DNA from: Lactobacillus colini
GTDB taxonomy: Bacteria; Bacillota; Bacilli; Lactobacillales; Lactobacillaceae
Direction of reading: 5' to 3'
Length of the DNA: 64,000 nt
Assembly (NCBI RefSeq): GCF_017874575.1
Contig: NZ_JAGGLU010000001.1
Coordinates: 124,001 to 188,000, forward strand
A program made the position numbers and the translations under genes. The notes beneath the pieces were generated by a model. That model saw only the letters and a list, made by a program, of their open reading frames with translations. It did no database searches and was not told the origin of the DNA. Position 1 is the stretch's first letter; every line of letters begins with the position of its first letter. Positions 26,780 to 34,758 of this stretch are shown here, one piece after another.

Positions 26780-27022
26780 ATGTGTAAATTTTGTGAAATT
26801 AACAAAAAAACTCACCGCGGACGTGATTTTTATTCAGAAGAATATCTGAGTGACGATTACATTAGTAACTTAGATGGTGGCGATGCCTATCTAACTTATA
26901 TTGAGAAAACTGAGCAAGATTTCTATCTGGTAATTAATGAACCAGATAATGAAATGTACGGCAGACAAATTTCAGAGTTGCTAATTAACAACTGTCCTTG
27001 GTGCGGTAGAAAACTAAATTAA
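26780..27022 (+). CDS. Hypothetical phage protein with zinc-ribbon cysteines
   Basis: 80-aa protein with CKFC at the N-terminus and CPWCGR at the C-terminus, so a split four-Cys zinc site is likely. The middle is acidic. AGGAGGT precedes ATG 26780. No known function. Confidence 0.7.
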   Translation: MCKFCEINKKTHRGRDFYSEEYLSDDYISNLDGGDAYLTYIEKTEQDFYLVINEPDNEMYGRQISELLINNCPWCGRKLN

Positions 27023-27080
27023 ATTATAGCGAGTTTGCATTTTATGCAAGGGTAAGTGGTGGGTGATTGGAGTGAAAAAC

Positions 27081-27404
27081 GTGAGCAATAGAATAAAAGA
27101 GTTACGAAAAAAGAAAAATCTTACCTTAAGAGAACTAGGTGAGGCATTGAAGATGCGTGATAACACACTAAGTCAATATGAAAACGAAAAACGAAACCCT
27201 AAAAAAGAAACATGGCAAAAATTAGCTGATTTCTTTGGCGTATCTATTTCCTATTTACAAGGTTTTAACAAACCTAATTGCAACTTAAAAGGAATTTGTT
27301 TGCGGTGTGGTTTCACGTTCTACTTTGAATACCATTTATTGGGCAATGAACATTTTATTTGCCCTAAATGTGGATGCAAAACGGTATCTATTGAAGGATA
27401 TTAA
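27081..27404 (+). CDS. XRE-family regulator with C-terminal zinc ribbon
   Basis: 107-aa protein. An HTH domain occupies residues 1-65 (IKELRKKKNLTLRELGEALKMRDNTLSQYENEKRNP, then YLQGF). A C-terminal CLRCG...CPKCGC zinc ribbon follows. GTG 27081 is chosen because GGAGTG lies 6 bp upstream; GTG 27063 and 27072 are possible. HTH plus zinc ribbon in one small phage protein is uncommon in my experience. Confidence 0.7.
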   Translation: MSNRIKELRKKKNLTLRELGEALKMRDNTLSQYENEKRNPKKETWQKLADFFGVSISYLQGFNKPNCNLKGICLRCGFTFYFEYHLLGNEHFICPKCGCKTVSIEGY

Positions 27405-27408
27405 CCAT

Positions 27409-27675
27409 ATGACAATCGAAGAATTAAAACTAGCCTTGCATGAGTATAACCCCAACTTTACTCTAAAAGGCTTTACCAAAGATAAGTACATACTCAGATA
27501 TAAGAGCGAAAAGATTTTAAAAATTAGCTGGGATGCAGAGCTGGACTGGAGTGTGCAATTTCTGATGCATCCCTGTGACTGGTATCCAATCGCTAATTGG
27601 GCACCGGCTCCAATCTTGGATATGGTGGACTTATCTGAAGCATTAAGATTAATTTCTAAATTAGATTTGAGGTAA
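27409..27675 (+). CDS. Hypothetical phage protein, 88 aa
   Basis: Compact alpha/beta protein (LKLALHEYNPNFTLKGFTKDKYILRYKSEKILKISW) with many aromatics. ATG 27409 has GAAGGATA upstream. The gene starts 4 bp after the preceding stop and ends 2 bp before the next start, so it belongs to the same operon. Family not recognised. Confidence 0.6.
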   Translation: MTIEELKLALHEYNPNFTLKGFTKDKYILRYKSEKILKISWDAELDWSVQFLMHPCDWYPIANWAPAPILDMVDLSEALRLISKLDLR

Positions 27676-27677
27676 AA

Positions 27678-28016
27678 ATGAAAGAATTTAAATCTGAAAC
27701 AAAAGTAGTATATAGCTCAAAAGAGCTTGAAAATCCATTTCTTAGATACACCGATGAACTAGCCCAAGTTTTATTGCAAAAAAATAAAGCTTATGGAGAT
27801 AGCTTTACTAAGTCGGTTGATGATTATGGCTTGCCTGTGATCGGCATTAGGCTGAGTGATAAATACAACCGTATTCATACCCTTATCACTAAAAAAGATA
27901 TTGATGTAGGGGATGAATCTTTACAAGATACCCTGCTAGACACAGCAGGCTATGCGATTCTAGCTTATAAATATCTGAAGGAGAATGAAAGTGATGCAAA
28001 AACGAAAAGTCAGTAA
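27678..28016 (+). CDS. DUF1599 / nucleotide-modification-associated protein
   Basis: 112-aa protein resembling the DUF1599 (Nmad1-type) family: ELAQVLLQKNKAYGDSF, then IRLSDKYNRIHTL and LLDTAGYAILAYKYL, with helices and acidic residues like those of all-alpha nucleotide pyrophosphohydrolases. Phage members may tune nucleotide pools. It overlaps the next gene by 26 bp. Confidence 0.75.
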   Translation: MKEFKSETKVVYSSKELENPFLRYTDELAQVLLQKNKAYGDSFTKSVDDYGLPVIGIRLSDKYNRIHTLITKKDIDVGDESLQDTLLDTAGYAILAYKYLKENESDAKTKSQ

Positions 28017-28344
28017 AAAGGAAAGATTAAAAATAGATGGCTTTTATAAAAATAAAGCTATTAAAGAAGCTAGAATTTTAGCTTTAAATGTAGCTCATGC
28101 TAATGGATACAAGTACGGACGAGATGAAAGTAGTTGGATGCCGTTTATTAGTAGCCACATTAAGCCATCGGAAGCGCTGGAGGGCATCAAGATAATGGCT
28201 AGAGATAGTTTTAGCACTATTATGAATTCTGGCATTTGTGATACAGATATAAGAATCAAGTCTTTGTTTTGGGACATGTATCATGTCTTCAAGAAAGGAA
28301 AATATCAAAGAATGGTGGTAATACGTGAAAAACGAAACCATTAA
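27991..28344 (+). CDS. Hypothetical phage protein, 117 aa
   Basis: Helical, basic protein (KERLKIDGFYKNKAIKEARILALNVAHANGYKYGR). GTG 27991 gives a 7-bp spacing from AAGGAG; ATG 27985 is too close to it and ATG 27994 is also feasible. No family recognised. It overlaps genes on both sides, as usual in phage operons. Confidence 0.5.
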   Translation: MMQKRKVSKKERLKIDGFYKNKAIKEARILALNVAHANGYKYGRDESSWMPFISSHIKPSEALEGIKIMARDSFSTIMNSGICDTDIRIKSLFWDMYHVFKKGKYQRMVVIREKRNH

Positions 28345-28495
28345 GGCAGCTCATAGAGTCATCGATGAAATCAAAGTTGATGTAGTTGTTTTAGTAGATG
28401 CCTTAGACCAAAACGATAAGATAGCAGCAAAATTATACGCCAGTGATTTAGTTGATTGGGCGGATGAGCTACGAGAGATACTAGAGGAGGCTTAA
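28325..28495 (+). CDS. Hypothetical phage protein, 56 aa
   Basis: Acidic helical protein (MKNETIKAAHRVIDEIKVDVVVLVDALDQ...REILEEA) starting at GTG 28325 behind GGTGGTAA. Its stop TAA overlaps the next ATG by one base, which argues that it is translated. Confidence 0.5.
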   Translation: MKNETIKAAHRVIDEIKVDVVVLVDALDQNDKIAAKLYASDLVDWADELREILEEA

Positions 28496-28668
28496 TGAAG
28501 ATACAAGTATTCGAACGCAACGTTCTTACTAGTGAAGATTTAGCCGCTGAATTCAATGAGTGGCTAGACTTACACAAAAAGAATATCAAAGTTAACAAGT
28601 TAAATTACGGCTATAGTCGTCAAGGCTACTTAACAACTATAGTTGTTGAATATGATTTTAAATATTAA
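28495..28668 (+). CDS. Hypothetical phage protein, 57 aa
   Basis: 57-aa alpha/beta protein starting at ATG 28495 with GAGGAGG 8 bp upstream, coupled to the previous gene. It ends YSRQGYLTTIVVEYDFKY. Unknown function. Confidence 0.55.
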   Translation: MKIQVFERNVLTSEDLAAEFNEWLDLHKKNIKVNKLNYGYSRQGYLTTIVVEYDFKY

Positions 28669-28678
28669 GGAGAAAATT

Positions 28679-28882
28679 ATGCACGGTAAGGTTATTAGAT
28701 TTAATGGTAACATTAACAACTTCAAGTCAAACGGTGAAAAGGTAACGATTACTTTAAGTGTCGATACTGCTGATATTTCATTAGATGCCTTAAATGATAT
28801 CGCTGCTGGTCCTATCATGATTCAGCTCGAAGCAAGTCAAATTGAATTGCTTCCACAGGTTGAGGCTAGTGATGAAGAATAA
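28679..28882 (+). CDS. Hypothetical phage protein, 67 aa
   Basis: Beta-strand-rich acidic protein (VTITLSVDTADISLDALNDIAAGPIMIQLEASQIELL) with AAGGAG 6 bp before ATG 28679. It could be a small single-stranded DNA-binding or anti-repressor-type partner, but nothing in the sequence proves it. It overlaps the nuclease gene by 11 bp. Confidence 0.55.
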   Translation: MHGKVIRFNGNINNFKSNGEKVTITLSVDTADISLDALNDIAAGPIMIQLEASQIELLPQVEASDEE

Positions 28883-29213
28883 GTCTGAGCATACAATACA
28901 GAAAGAAATTCAGTTAGCATTATCTCAGAGTGGCTGCAGTGTCTTTCGTACGAATGTCGGTAAGGTAAAAATGCAGGATGGTCGCTGGTTTGATACCGGA
29001 TTGCCTAAAGGGTTCCCCGATTTAGAAGGTTTTAGGTGGTCAGATAATAAAATATTTTTTATTGAAGTAAAGAATGTAAGTGGTCGTATCCGTGACGATC
29101 AGATTAGGTTTCATGAATTTTTACAATCTCATGGAGTAATTCACGGTATTGCTAGAAGTAAAGAGGATGCTTTAAAGATCATATCTGAAGATTTAGTTGG
29201 ATACGGATATTAG
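28872..29213 (+). CDS. VRR-NUC domain nuclease
   Basis: 113-aa nuclease of the VRR-NUC (PD-(D/E)XK) family: TIQKEIQLALSQSGCSVFRTNVGK, GLPKGFPDLEG (catalytic Asp) and FFIEVKNVSGR (ExK). Such phage enzymes resemble Holliday-junction or structure-specific nucleases. ATG 28872 has GAGG upstream. It closes the replication/recombination cassette. Confidence 0.9.
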   Translation: MKNKSEHTIQKEIQLALSQSGCSVFRTNVGKVKMQDGRWFDTGLPKGFPDLEGFRWSDNKIFFIEVKNVSGRIRDDQIRFHEFLQSHGVIHGIARSKEDALKIISEDLVGYGY

Positions 29214-29234
29214 TTAGATTTGGAGTGAAATTAA

Positions 29235-29699
29235 ATGAGTTTGTTATTCCCAGAGTTAAATAGAGCACGTACATTACAAAATGTGTCAGATTTCTTTGAG
29301 TACGATTTAGATCGTTTAGTTTTAATGAGTGGGAAGAATCTAACTGATTTAAAATCACCTCAAATCAGTAAAGCTCCAATTCATAGTACTGGCAGCAATA
29401 GTCGTGAAGACACTATGATTCGCGGTTTAGATGCTGGTGCTATGGTTGATGCTGTGAAAGATACGATCTTACATTGTTCATACGATTCGCGAGTTATATT
29501 GATTGAACTTTTTATAAATCACAAGACTTGGTTCGAAGTTGAAAATATTCTTTTTTGTAATCACAAACGCTTAGGATTTTTAAGAAAAAAAGCAATGTTT
29601 GAGTTTGCAGATGGGTTTGATTACTGGCAGAGGAGGCACAATTGCGAACCTATCATTGATCTGCATGCTTATAAAAGAAACTTTGGGGATACAAAATAG
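29235..29699 (+). CDS. ArpU/RinA-like late transcription regulator
   Basis: 154-aa protein at the position where siphophages of Lactobacillales encode the ArpU family regulator that activates late genes. The sequence (LDAGAMVDAVKDTILHCSYDSRVILIELFINHKTWFEVENIL, then LGFLRKKAMFEFADGF) shows a helical, sigma-like C-terminal half. Family assignment is by context plus resemblance. Confidence 0.7.
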   Translation: MSLLFPELNRARTLQNVSDFFEYDLDRLVLMSGKNLTDLKSPQISKAPIHSTGSNSREDTMIRGLDAGAMVDAVKDTILHCSYDSRVILIELFINHKTWFEVENILFCNHKRLGFLRKKAMFEFADGFDYWQRRHNCEPIIDLHAYKRNFGDTK

Positions 29700-29828
29700 A
29701 TACAAACTGGATACTTCAATGCTTATACTTCATGCAATAATAGTATTGTAGGATTTTTAGAAAAAGTCCTATCCAAACCGGTAGTAACAATTTATGTTCA
29801 TTAGTTGAATCTCCTTTTATTGACTGGT

Positions 29829-29872
29829 TGCCATAGGTGGTCCGTAGGTCGGTTCGATTCCGGCTATGGCAA
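29829..29872 (+). ncRNA. tRNA-like minihelix (acceptor and T arms only)
   Basis: TGCCATA (29829-29835) pairs with TATGGCA (29865-29871). A perfect-looking T arm GTCGG(TTCGATT)CCGGC occupies 29848-29864. Only 12 nt (GGTGGTCCGTAG) replace the D and anticodon arms, so this is a tRNA relic or a deliberate tRNA mimic. The preceding 29700-29828 has an AGGATTTTT/AAAAAGTCCT hairpin and no gene. Confidence 0.55.
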
Positions 29873-29896
29873 TTGTGCTAGTAACTAGCACAAACC

Positions 29897-29973
29897 GCAC
29901 GTATAGTGTAATTAGTTAGCACATCACCGCCGTTGAAGCTGTAGTAGACTGGGAGCGTAACCCGGTGCGTGCA
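29897..29973 (+). ncRNA. tRNA-like element with aberrant anticodon and T loops
   Basis: Full-length cloverleaf outline. Acceptor GCACGTA pairs with TGCGTGC (29966-29972, G-T allowed). D arm is GTGT(AATTAGTTA)GCAC and T stem CTGGG/CCCGG. The T loop is AGCGTAA rather than TTCRANN. The anticodon stem is imperfect (ACCGC/GCTGT, one mismatch) with G where U33 should be; the triplet in register would be TTG. Probably a decayed or specialised phage tRNA. Confidence 0.5.
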
Positions 29974-30033
29974 TTGCCTGCAATGCGGGCAAAAGCAAAT
30001 TTATTATTCTTCTGTTATTGCTTCAAGTGATGT

Positions 30034-30137
30034 AAGGTATAGTCAGCCGTTGGTGAGCTGAGGCTATAATAATCGTAGCTGAGTATTGAAGCATGGCGCA
30101 GTGCTTACTCTCATCGGTTCAATTCCGATATACCTTA
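30034..30137 (+). ncRNA. Oversized tRNA-like element with long variable arm
   Basis: Acceptor AAGGTAT pairs with ATACCTT (30130-30136). D stem is CAGC/GCTG, anticodon stem GGCTA/TAGCT, and T arm a canonical ATCGG(TTCAATT)CCGAT at 30113-30129. The anticodon loop has 9 nt (TAATAATCG). The variable arm is about 30 nt and folds as GAGTA/TACTC with an inner AGCAT/GTGCT helix. Total 104 nt, well above a normal tRNA. Real as a fold; function unclear. Confidence 0.5.
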
Positions 30138-30203
30138 TAGGTCCGAGATGACTTTAAACTATTGGAATAGGCATCCCCCTGAACAAATATAAAATAAATC
30201 CCC

Positions 30204-30232
30204 TTCACTTATGCGCATTAAATGTGTATAAT
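30204..30232 (+). promoter_or_regulatory. Promoter/operator of hicAB
   Basis: TTCACT (30204-30209), 17 bp, TATAAT (30227-30232). The perfect palindrome ATGCGCAT (30211-30218) lies inside the spacer, where HicB repression of its own operon would act. Confidence 0.6.
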
Positions 30233-30256
30233 GTATGTAGGAAGGAGGTTAAGAGT

Positions 30257-30478
30257 ATGCCGTGGAAACCTGCTAAAATGCTTAGATTCCTTAAGAAACA
30301 TGGGTTTGTAGAAATAAGTAGATATACAAGGCATGGTACTAGTCATATCAAACTTATCAATCATGAAACAGGTAGATATACAGAGGTACCAATGCATAAA
30401 GGTAAGGAATTGCGTAAGGGAACTCAGGATGGAATTTTAAAGCAGGCTGATTTAATTGAAGAAGCACGTTCAGAGTAA
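30257..30478 (+). CDS. hicA: HicA-family mRNA interferase toxin
   Basis: 73-aa toxin of the HicA type, a dsRBD-like fold that cleaves mRNA. PWKPAKMLRFLKKHGFVEISR is the usual start and GTSHIKLIN carries the catalytic His. ATG 30257 has AGGAGG 7 bp upstream. It is followed 26 bp later by hicB. In a prophage the pair could stabilise the element or act in abortive infection. Confidence 0.9.
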   Translation: MPWKPAKMLRFLKKHGFVEISRYTRHGTSHIKLINHETGRYTEVPMHKGKELRKGTQDGILKQADLIEEARSE

Positions 30479-30504
30479 CGCGCTTTTGGCGTATTCAAGA
30501 TATT

Positions 30505-30897
30505 ATGAGACGACAAGTTTTATATCCAGTCATTGTTAAAGAATATAATGACGATGAACATTATTTTGTGATTACTTCGCCAAACGTTCAAGGAATGGTA
30601 GCCGAAGGTGAAACTTTAGAAGAAGCTGTTGATGAGGCATCATACGATATTGCTGACTGGTTTGTAGTTAAAAAGCATATTGAAAAACCTCAAAACCCAT
30701 CTAATTGGCATTTAGATGAAGGTGAAAGGATCGCATATATTCAAGTTGATCTTTCAAGATTCTATGAAAAATATGGTAAGAAAGTCAGGAGAAATATTAC
30801 AGTTCCTGAATATTTATCTGATTGGGCAACAGAAAACAAAGTAAACGTTTCTTTAGTCGCATCTAATGCATTAAAAAAGTTACAAGAACAAGGTTAA
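30505..30897 (+). CDS. hicB: HicB-family antitoxin
   Basis: 130-aa antitoxin with the N-terminal HicB partial RNase H fold (YPVIVKEYNDDEHYFVITSPNVQGMVAEGETLEEAVDEA). The C-terminal DNA-binding segment (RRNITVPEYLSDWATENKVNVSLVASNALKK) is of ribbon-helix-helix type. It neutralises HicA and probably represses the operon. A terminator follows. Confidence 0.9.
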   Translation: MRRQVLYPVIVKEYNDDEHYFVITSPNVQGMVAEGETLEEAVDEASYDIADWFVVKKHIEKPQNPSNWHLDEGERIAYIQVDLSRFYEKYGKKVRRNITVPEYLSDWATENKVNVSLVASNALKKLQEQG

Positions 30898-30903
30898 GTA
30901 ATA

Positions 30904-30928
30904 AAGTCAGCTAACAGCTGGCTTTTTA
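30904..30928 (+). terminator. Terminator after hicAB
   Basis: AGTCAGCT/AGCTGGCT stem with AAC loop and TTTTT tail. The following 30929-31108 contains only GC-rich short dyads (TGCCC/GGGCA, CCCCGGGG) and no gene. Confidence 0.75.
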
Positions 30929-31120
30929 TTATGCCCTAGGGGGCATAGAGATATGAGTGTTAGTCTTTAAATACCCCGGGGGATTTAAAAGATATCTGCC
31001 TATAGATTGAAGGTAGATGACACATGTAGACCGTAGGTTTAGAGTTTTATAGTACCCCTATCCTAGTTGTCATATATAGGCATCGCAGCAGATAGTATAG
31101 GTTTAATTATGTTGGTGATA

Positions 31121-31486
31121 ATGATGATAAATCCTAGATATGCAAATGGTTCGCTTCGTCGTCGCAATCGTGAACGAATGAAGATAATGCAACTTCCTTG
31201 TGGAATTTGTAAAGGAAAGCTTGGACCAATTCATTATGATGAACCAAGCGATAGCAAGCATCCATTAAGCTTCGTGATTGATGAGATTAAACCAATCTCA
31301 AGATGGAAAGAGTTTGGTTATAGTTCGAAGCGTGAAGCAGCTGAAGATTGGAATAATCTTCAAGCAAGTCATTATTGTTGCAATGCGTTTAAATCGAATA
31401 AAACATTGAATGAGCTTACAGATGGTTACAGTCAAAATAAAAATGTCTTGAGAATGAATATAAACGTTTCTGACGGCGATTGGTAA
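31121..31486 (+). CDS. HNH endonuclease next to terminase
   Basis: 121-aa phage HNH nuclease (INPRYANGSLRRRNRERMKIMQLPCGICKGKLGPIHYD) with zinc-binding CGIC and core DEIKPISRW...DWNNLQASHYCCNAFKSNK. In cos-type phages such HNH proteins assist the large terminase in cleavage at cos. ATG 31121 gives the N-terminus normal for the family; ATG 31109 or 31124 are alternatives. Confidence 0.88.
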   Translation: MMINPRYANGSLRRRNRERMKIMQLPCGICKGKLGPIHYDEPSDSKHPLSFVIDEIKPISRWKEFGYSSKREAAEDWNNLQASHYCCNAFKSNKTLNELTDGYSQNKNVLRMNINVSDGDW

Positions 31487-31494
31487 TCTTAGGT

Positions 31495-31545
31495 GGGGAG
31501 ATACCCCGGCCCCGCATTAACGGCGACCAGCCCCGTCCAGCGCCT
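31495..31545. other. Candidate cos / packaging site
   Basis: A conspicuous GC-rich island in AT-rich phage DNA, between HNH and the small terminase gene, with GGGG(AGATA)CCCC followed by GGCCCCG and CCAGCCCCGTCCAGCGCC. Position and composition match where cos-phages of this type keep their packaging site. Confidence 0.45.
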
Positions 31546-31584
31546 ACACTCTTAAAATTAAAATCCACAATAGGAGGTGGTAGA

Positions 31585-31848
31585 ATGCCAAAAAACAAAC
31601 AGCCAAAATCCACAATACCGATGAGTATTGAACAAGCTTGGCGTAAAGGTGGAGAAATTGAAATGACTAAGGCGTTAATTGTTAAATATGCAAAAGTCTT
31701 AGACATGACTGACTCAGGCCGTGACATTAAACCACTAGCTACAGGGTTACTTGAATCGGTAGATAGACTAAAGTCTTTAGAAGCTCAAGATAGTAAGTCA
31801 ACTAAAGATACACCATTAATGAAAATTTTAGGTGAAGCCAATGGTTAG
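31585..31848 (+). CDS. terS: Terminase small subunit (putative)
   Basis: 87-aa protein directly ahead of the large terminase and overlapping it by 8 bp. Sequence features (SIEQAWRKGGEIEMTKALIVKYAKVLDMTDSGRDIKPLATGLLESVDRL) suit a small helical TerS, though no clear HTH is visible. ATG 31585 has AGGAGGTGG upstream. The call rests mainly on context. Confidence 0.7.
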   Translation: MPKNKQPKSTIPMSIEQAWRKGGEIEMTKALIVKYAKVLDMTDSGRDIKPLATGLLESVDRLKSLEAQDSKSTKDTPLMKILGEANG

Positions 31849-33292
31849 AAGGGGTAATCAACAACCAACCTTTAGATATACAGCTAAATATAGTCAAACA
31901 GAGGGCGACCAAGCGGCCGCCCTTTCTGCTGCATATGATTTAAAACCGCATCCCTGGCAAAAAATGGTTTTGCAGGATTGGCTTGCTACCAATGAATACG
32001 GGGCTTTATTAAATAGCTACTGTATTCTTGAGGTACCAAGACAAAACGGAAAAACTGGTGTGTCTGATCCCCGCGAAACTTGGGGACTTGTAAAGCGCGG
32101 TGAACAAATATTACATACTGCTCAAGAATTTCAAACTGCTAAAAAAGCATTTGATAGGTTGCGTAAGAAGTTTGGTACTTGCAAAAATGATCCTTTTGCC
32201 GAATATCCTGAATTGAATGCATTAGTTGACCACTATACAGTTAGCGCAGGGCAAATGGTCTTAGATTTAGTGAATGGTGGTCATATTGAATTTCGTACTC
32301 GTGGTAGTAATTCTGATATGGGGCGTGGTGGTACTTTCGACTTAGTAGTTATTGATGAGGCTCAATCTTATACTGAAGCTCAAGATGCCGCTTTAAGCCC
32401 GCTAAATTCTGCAGCACCAAGTGGTAGTCCACAAACAATTTTAATGGGGACACCACCAACACCCGAAGCTGTGCACAAAGGCTTTATCTTTAGTAATTCA
32501 ATCAAAATGCTGCACGATAATCCTAAACCGGGAATGTGCTTACACCAATGGTCAGTAGAACAAGTAGGCGATCCTTTAGATAAGAAAAGATGGTATAGAA
32601 CTAATCCTTCACTTGGATTTCAATTACTTGAATCAGCACTAGATAAAGACAGCATTTCAATGGCTCCTGATATGTTTGCAAGGGAACACTTGGGCTTTAT
32701 CAATCTTGACGAAATATTTAACTCTGATTTGGCTATTGATCCTGAAAAGTGGCAAGCTTGTGTGTCTGATTCCACAAAGCCAGAGGGAAAAACAGCTTAC
32801 GGAATTAAATTTAGTCTTGATGGTTCAAGAGTTAGCTTGTGTGGCGCGGTAATTCCTAAAAATGGCAAAGCCAGGATTTCTCTTATAAAAGAAGAACCTA
32901 CTTCAATTGGCTTGACATGGTTAGTTGATTGGCTAAGTGATAGATATACTAAAGCTTCTTGTGTAGTCATTGATGGAAAAAACGGTGTAGACATTTTAAT
33001 TGATCGTATTAAGCCTATTTGGCGAGCTAAAACCTCTATTGTTCGTCCTAGCGCTACAGAAATGATTGATTGTGCAAGTTTATTAATAAATTCAATCAAT
33101 GAAAATAAGTTGACTTGGTATCAAGGTCAAGAAATGCTTAATCAATCTGCAATTACTGCAACTAAGAGAAAAATAGCTGGAGGTTTTGGCTTTGGTGGCG
33201 ATCAATCGGGACCAATTGAAGCATGTTCCCTTGCTTTATGGGGTGCAAAACACAGTAAGCGAAATCCAAAAAGAAAGATGAGGATAGGTTAA
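31841..33292 (+). CDS. terL: Terminase large subunit
   Basis: 483-aa packaging motor. The ATPase N-terminal domain has a Walker A variant VPRQNGKT near residue 65 and Walker B LVVIDEAQ. The C-terminal nuclease domain follows from about residue 300 (YGIKFSLDGSRVSLCG, VVIDGKNGVDILID). This is the HK97/phage terminase-1-like group that works with HNH proteins. ATG 31841 follows GGTGAAG and overlaps terS. Confidence 0.93.
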   Translation: MVRRGNQQPTFRYTAKYSQTEGDQAAALSAAYDLKPHPWQKMVLQDWLATNEYGALLNSYCILEVPRQNGKTGVSDPRETWGLVKRGEQILHTAQEFQTAKKAFDRLRKKFGTCKNDPFAEYPELNALVDHYTVSAGQMVLDLVNGGHIEFRTRGSNSDMGRGGTFDLVVIDEAQSYTEAQDAALSPLNSAAPSGSPQTILMGTPPTPEAVHKGFIFSNSIKMLHDNPKPGMCLHQWSVEQVGDPLDKKRWYRTNPSLGFQLLESALDKDSISMAPDMFAREHLGFINLDEIFNSDLAIDPEKWQACVSDSTKPEGKTAYGIKFSLDGSRVSLCGAVIPKNGKARISLIKEEPTSIGLTWLVDWLSDRYTKASCVVIDGKNGVDILIDRIKPIWRAKTSIVRPSATEMIDCASLLINSINENKLTWYQGQEMLNQSAITATKRKIAGGFGFGGDQSGPIEACSLALWGAKHSKRNPKRKMRIG

Positions 33293-34758
33293 TGTTAACG
33301 ATGGGACTGGTTAAAAACTTGCCAACATATGAACAAAGCCTAGTGCGAGAATTGATAGATATTCTTAATGCTCATAATTCTAAGAATCGTCAAAAAATTA
33401 GGTATTATGAGGGTCATGTGACTGTTCAGGAAGTAAATTTAGATATTGCTTTACCTAGAGGACTTAGGAACTTAACAGTTGGCTGTTCTTGGGGACAAAA
33501 ATGTGTTGATGTTCTTGCTGCAAGGTCTAAGTTTGATGGATTTGTTGACCAAAATGGTGCAGAAAATGATTTAATTAATAAAATTGTTCAAGATAATCAA
33601 CTGGTTTATGAATATCAAAAGGCAACAAGAGATGAATTGAAATTTGGAAGTTCATTTGCGACTTTAGCAATGAACGGTGATAAAGTTTCAATTCGCTTTC
33701 ATAGTCCCTTAGAGGCAAGTGGATTATGGGATGGTGAAAATAATCGCCTTCAAGCTGGATTAGCCATTATGGATAGTGTTCCAGATGAAACTCAGAAAGG
33801 TACTTGGCGTCCCTCAATGATTAACTTATACACTGATTCAGCTACATGGGTGTTAGAAAGACCATTTGGAGCTTCAGATTGGTTTGCTACAGAGTATAGT
33901 CACAAAATGGGGCGTCCTTTAATGGAAGCCATGACTTGGGATGCAACATCGAACAAGCCGTTTGGACGATCAAGGTTAAAAAAGCCTATTAGGAGCCTAA
34001 TTGATGGGTATATTCGTACTATAGCCAATGCTTCAATTGCCTTAGAATTTGATACCACACCACAAAAGTATTTATTAGGTGTATCTGATGAGCAGTATGA
34101 CGCTATTATTAGTGATAAGTTTAAGCAATATGTAGGTTCTATCTTAACTTCAACTTCTAATCCAGAAACTGGAGAAAATCCTGAGTTTGGTCAATTGGCT
34201 CAAGGTAATATTGAACCTCATATTCAAATGCTTCGAGCTTTAGCTACACAATTTAGTGCGGCAACAGGTTTAACTGTTACTGACACAGGTGTAGTTAATG
34301 ATGCTAATCCAACTTCAAGTGATGCTATTTTAGCTCAGTCACAAACTTTAGTCTTGTTAGCGGAGCAATTAAACGCTGGTAATGCTAATGCATTAAAAAA
34401 TATTGCTATGATGGCTCAAGCGATGCAGTTAAATACTACTTTAGATAAGTTAAGCGAAGAACAGACTAATGTAGTTGCCCATTTCAAGAACCCGGCAATG
34501 CCTAGTGTGTCTGTTACTGCAGATGCAGCAATAAAAATTGCTAGTGCGAGAAAGAATTTTGCTCAAACAGATGTCTTTATGGAAATGATTGGCTTTGACC
34601 AGGCTGATATTAGGCGTATTAAAGCTCAGGAATTGCGAGCAGAAGGCGCAAATGTACTTAATGAGGAATTCACCATAAACGCCGAAGAAGCCTCTCAGGT
34701 AGAAGAAAATGAACCAGACCAAGCAATTACTGATAAAGGTGTAGAAGATGAGAGTTAG
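33292..34758 (+). CDS. Portal protein
   Basis: 488-aa portal of the SPP1 gp6-like family, forming the dodecameric DNA entry channel at one capsid vertex. The N-terminal part (RYYEGHVTVQEVNLDIALPRGLRNLTVGCSWGQKCVDVLAARSKFDGF) is typical, as are the middle segment FGRSRLKKPIRSLIDGYIRT and an acidic C-terminus. It overlaps the next gene by 11 bp. Confidence 0.9.
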   Translation: MLTMGLVKNLPTYEQSLVRELIDILNAHNSKNRQKIRYYEGHVTVQEVNLDIALPRGLRNLTVGCSWGQKCVDVLAARSKFDGFVDQNGAENDLINKIVQDNQLVYEYQKATRDELKFGSSFATLAMNGDKVSIRFHSPLEASGLWDGENNRLQAGLAIMDSVPDETQKGTWRPSMINLYTDSATWVLERPFGASDWFATEYSHKMGRPLMEAMTWDATSNKPFGRSRLKKPIRSLIDGYIRTIANASIALEFDTTPQKYLLGVSDEQYDAIISDKFKQYVGSILTSTSNPETGENPEFGQLAQGNIEPHIQMLRALATQFSAATGLTVTDTGVVNDANPTSSDAILAQSQTLVLLAEQLNAGNANALKNIAMMAQAMQLNTTLDKLSEEQTNVVAHFKNPAMPSVSVTADAAIKIASARKNFAQTDVFMEMIGFDQADIRRIKAQELRAEGANVLNEEFTINAEEASQVEENEPDQAITDKGVEDES

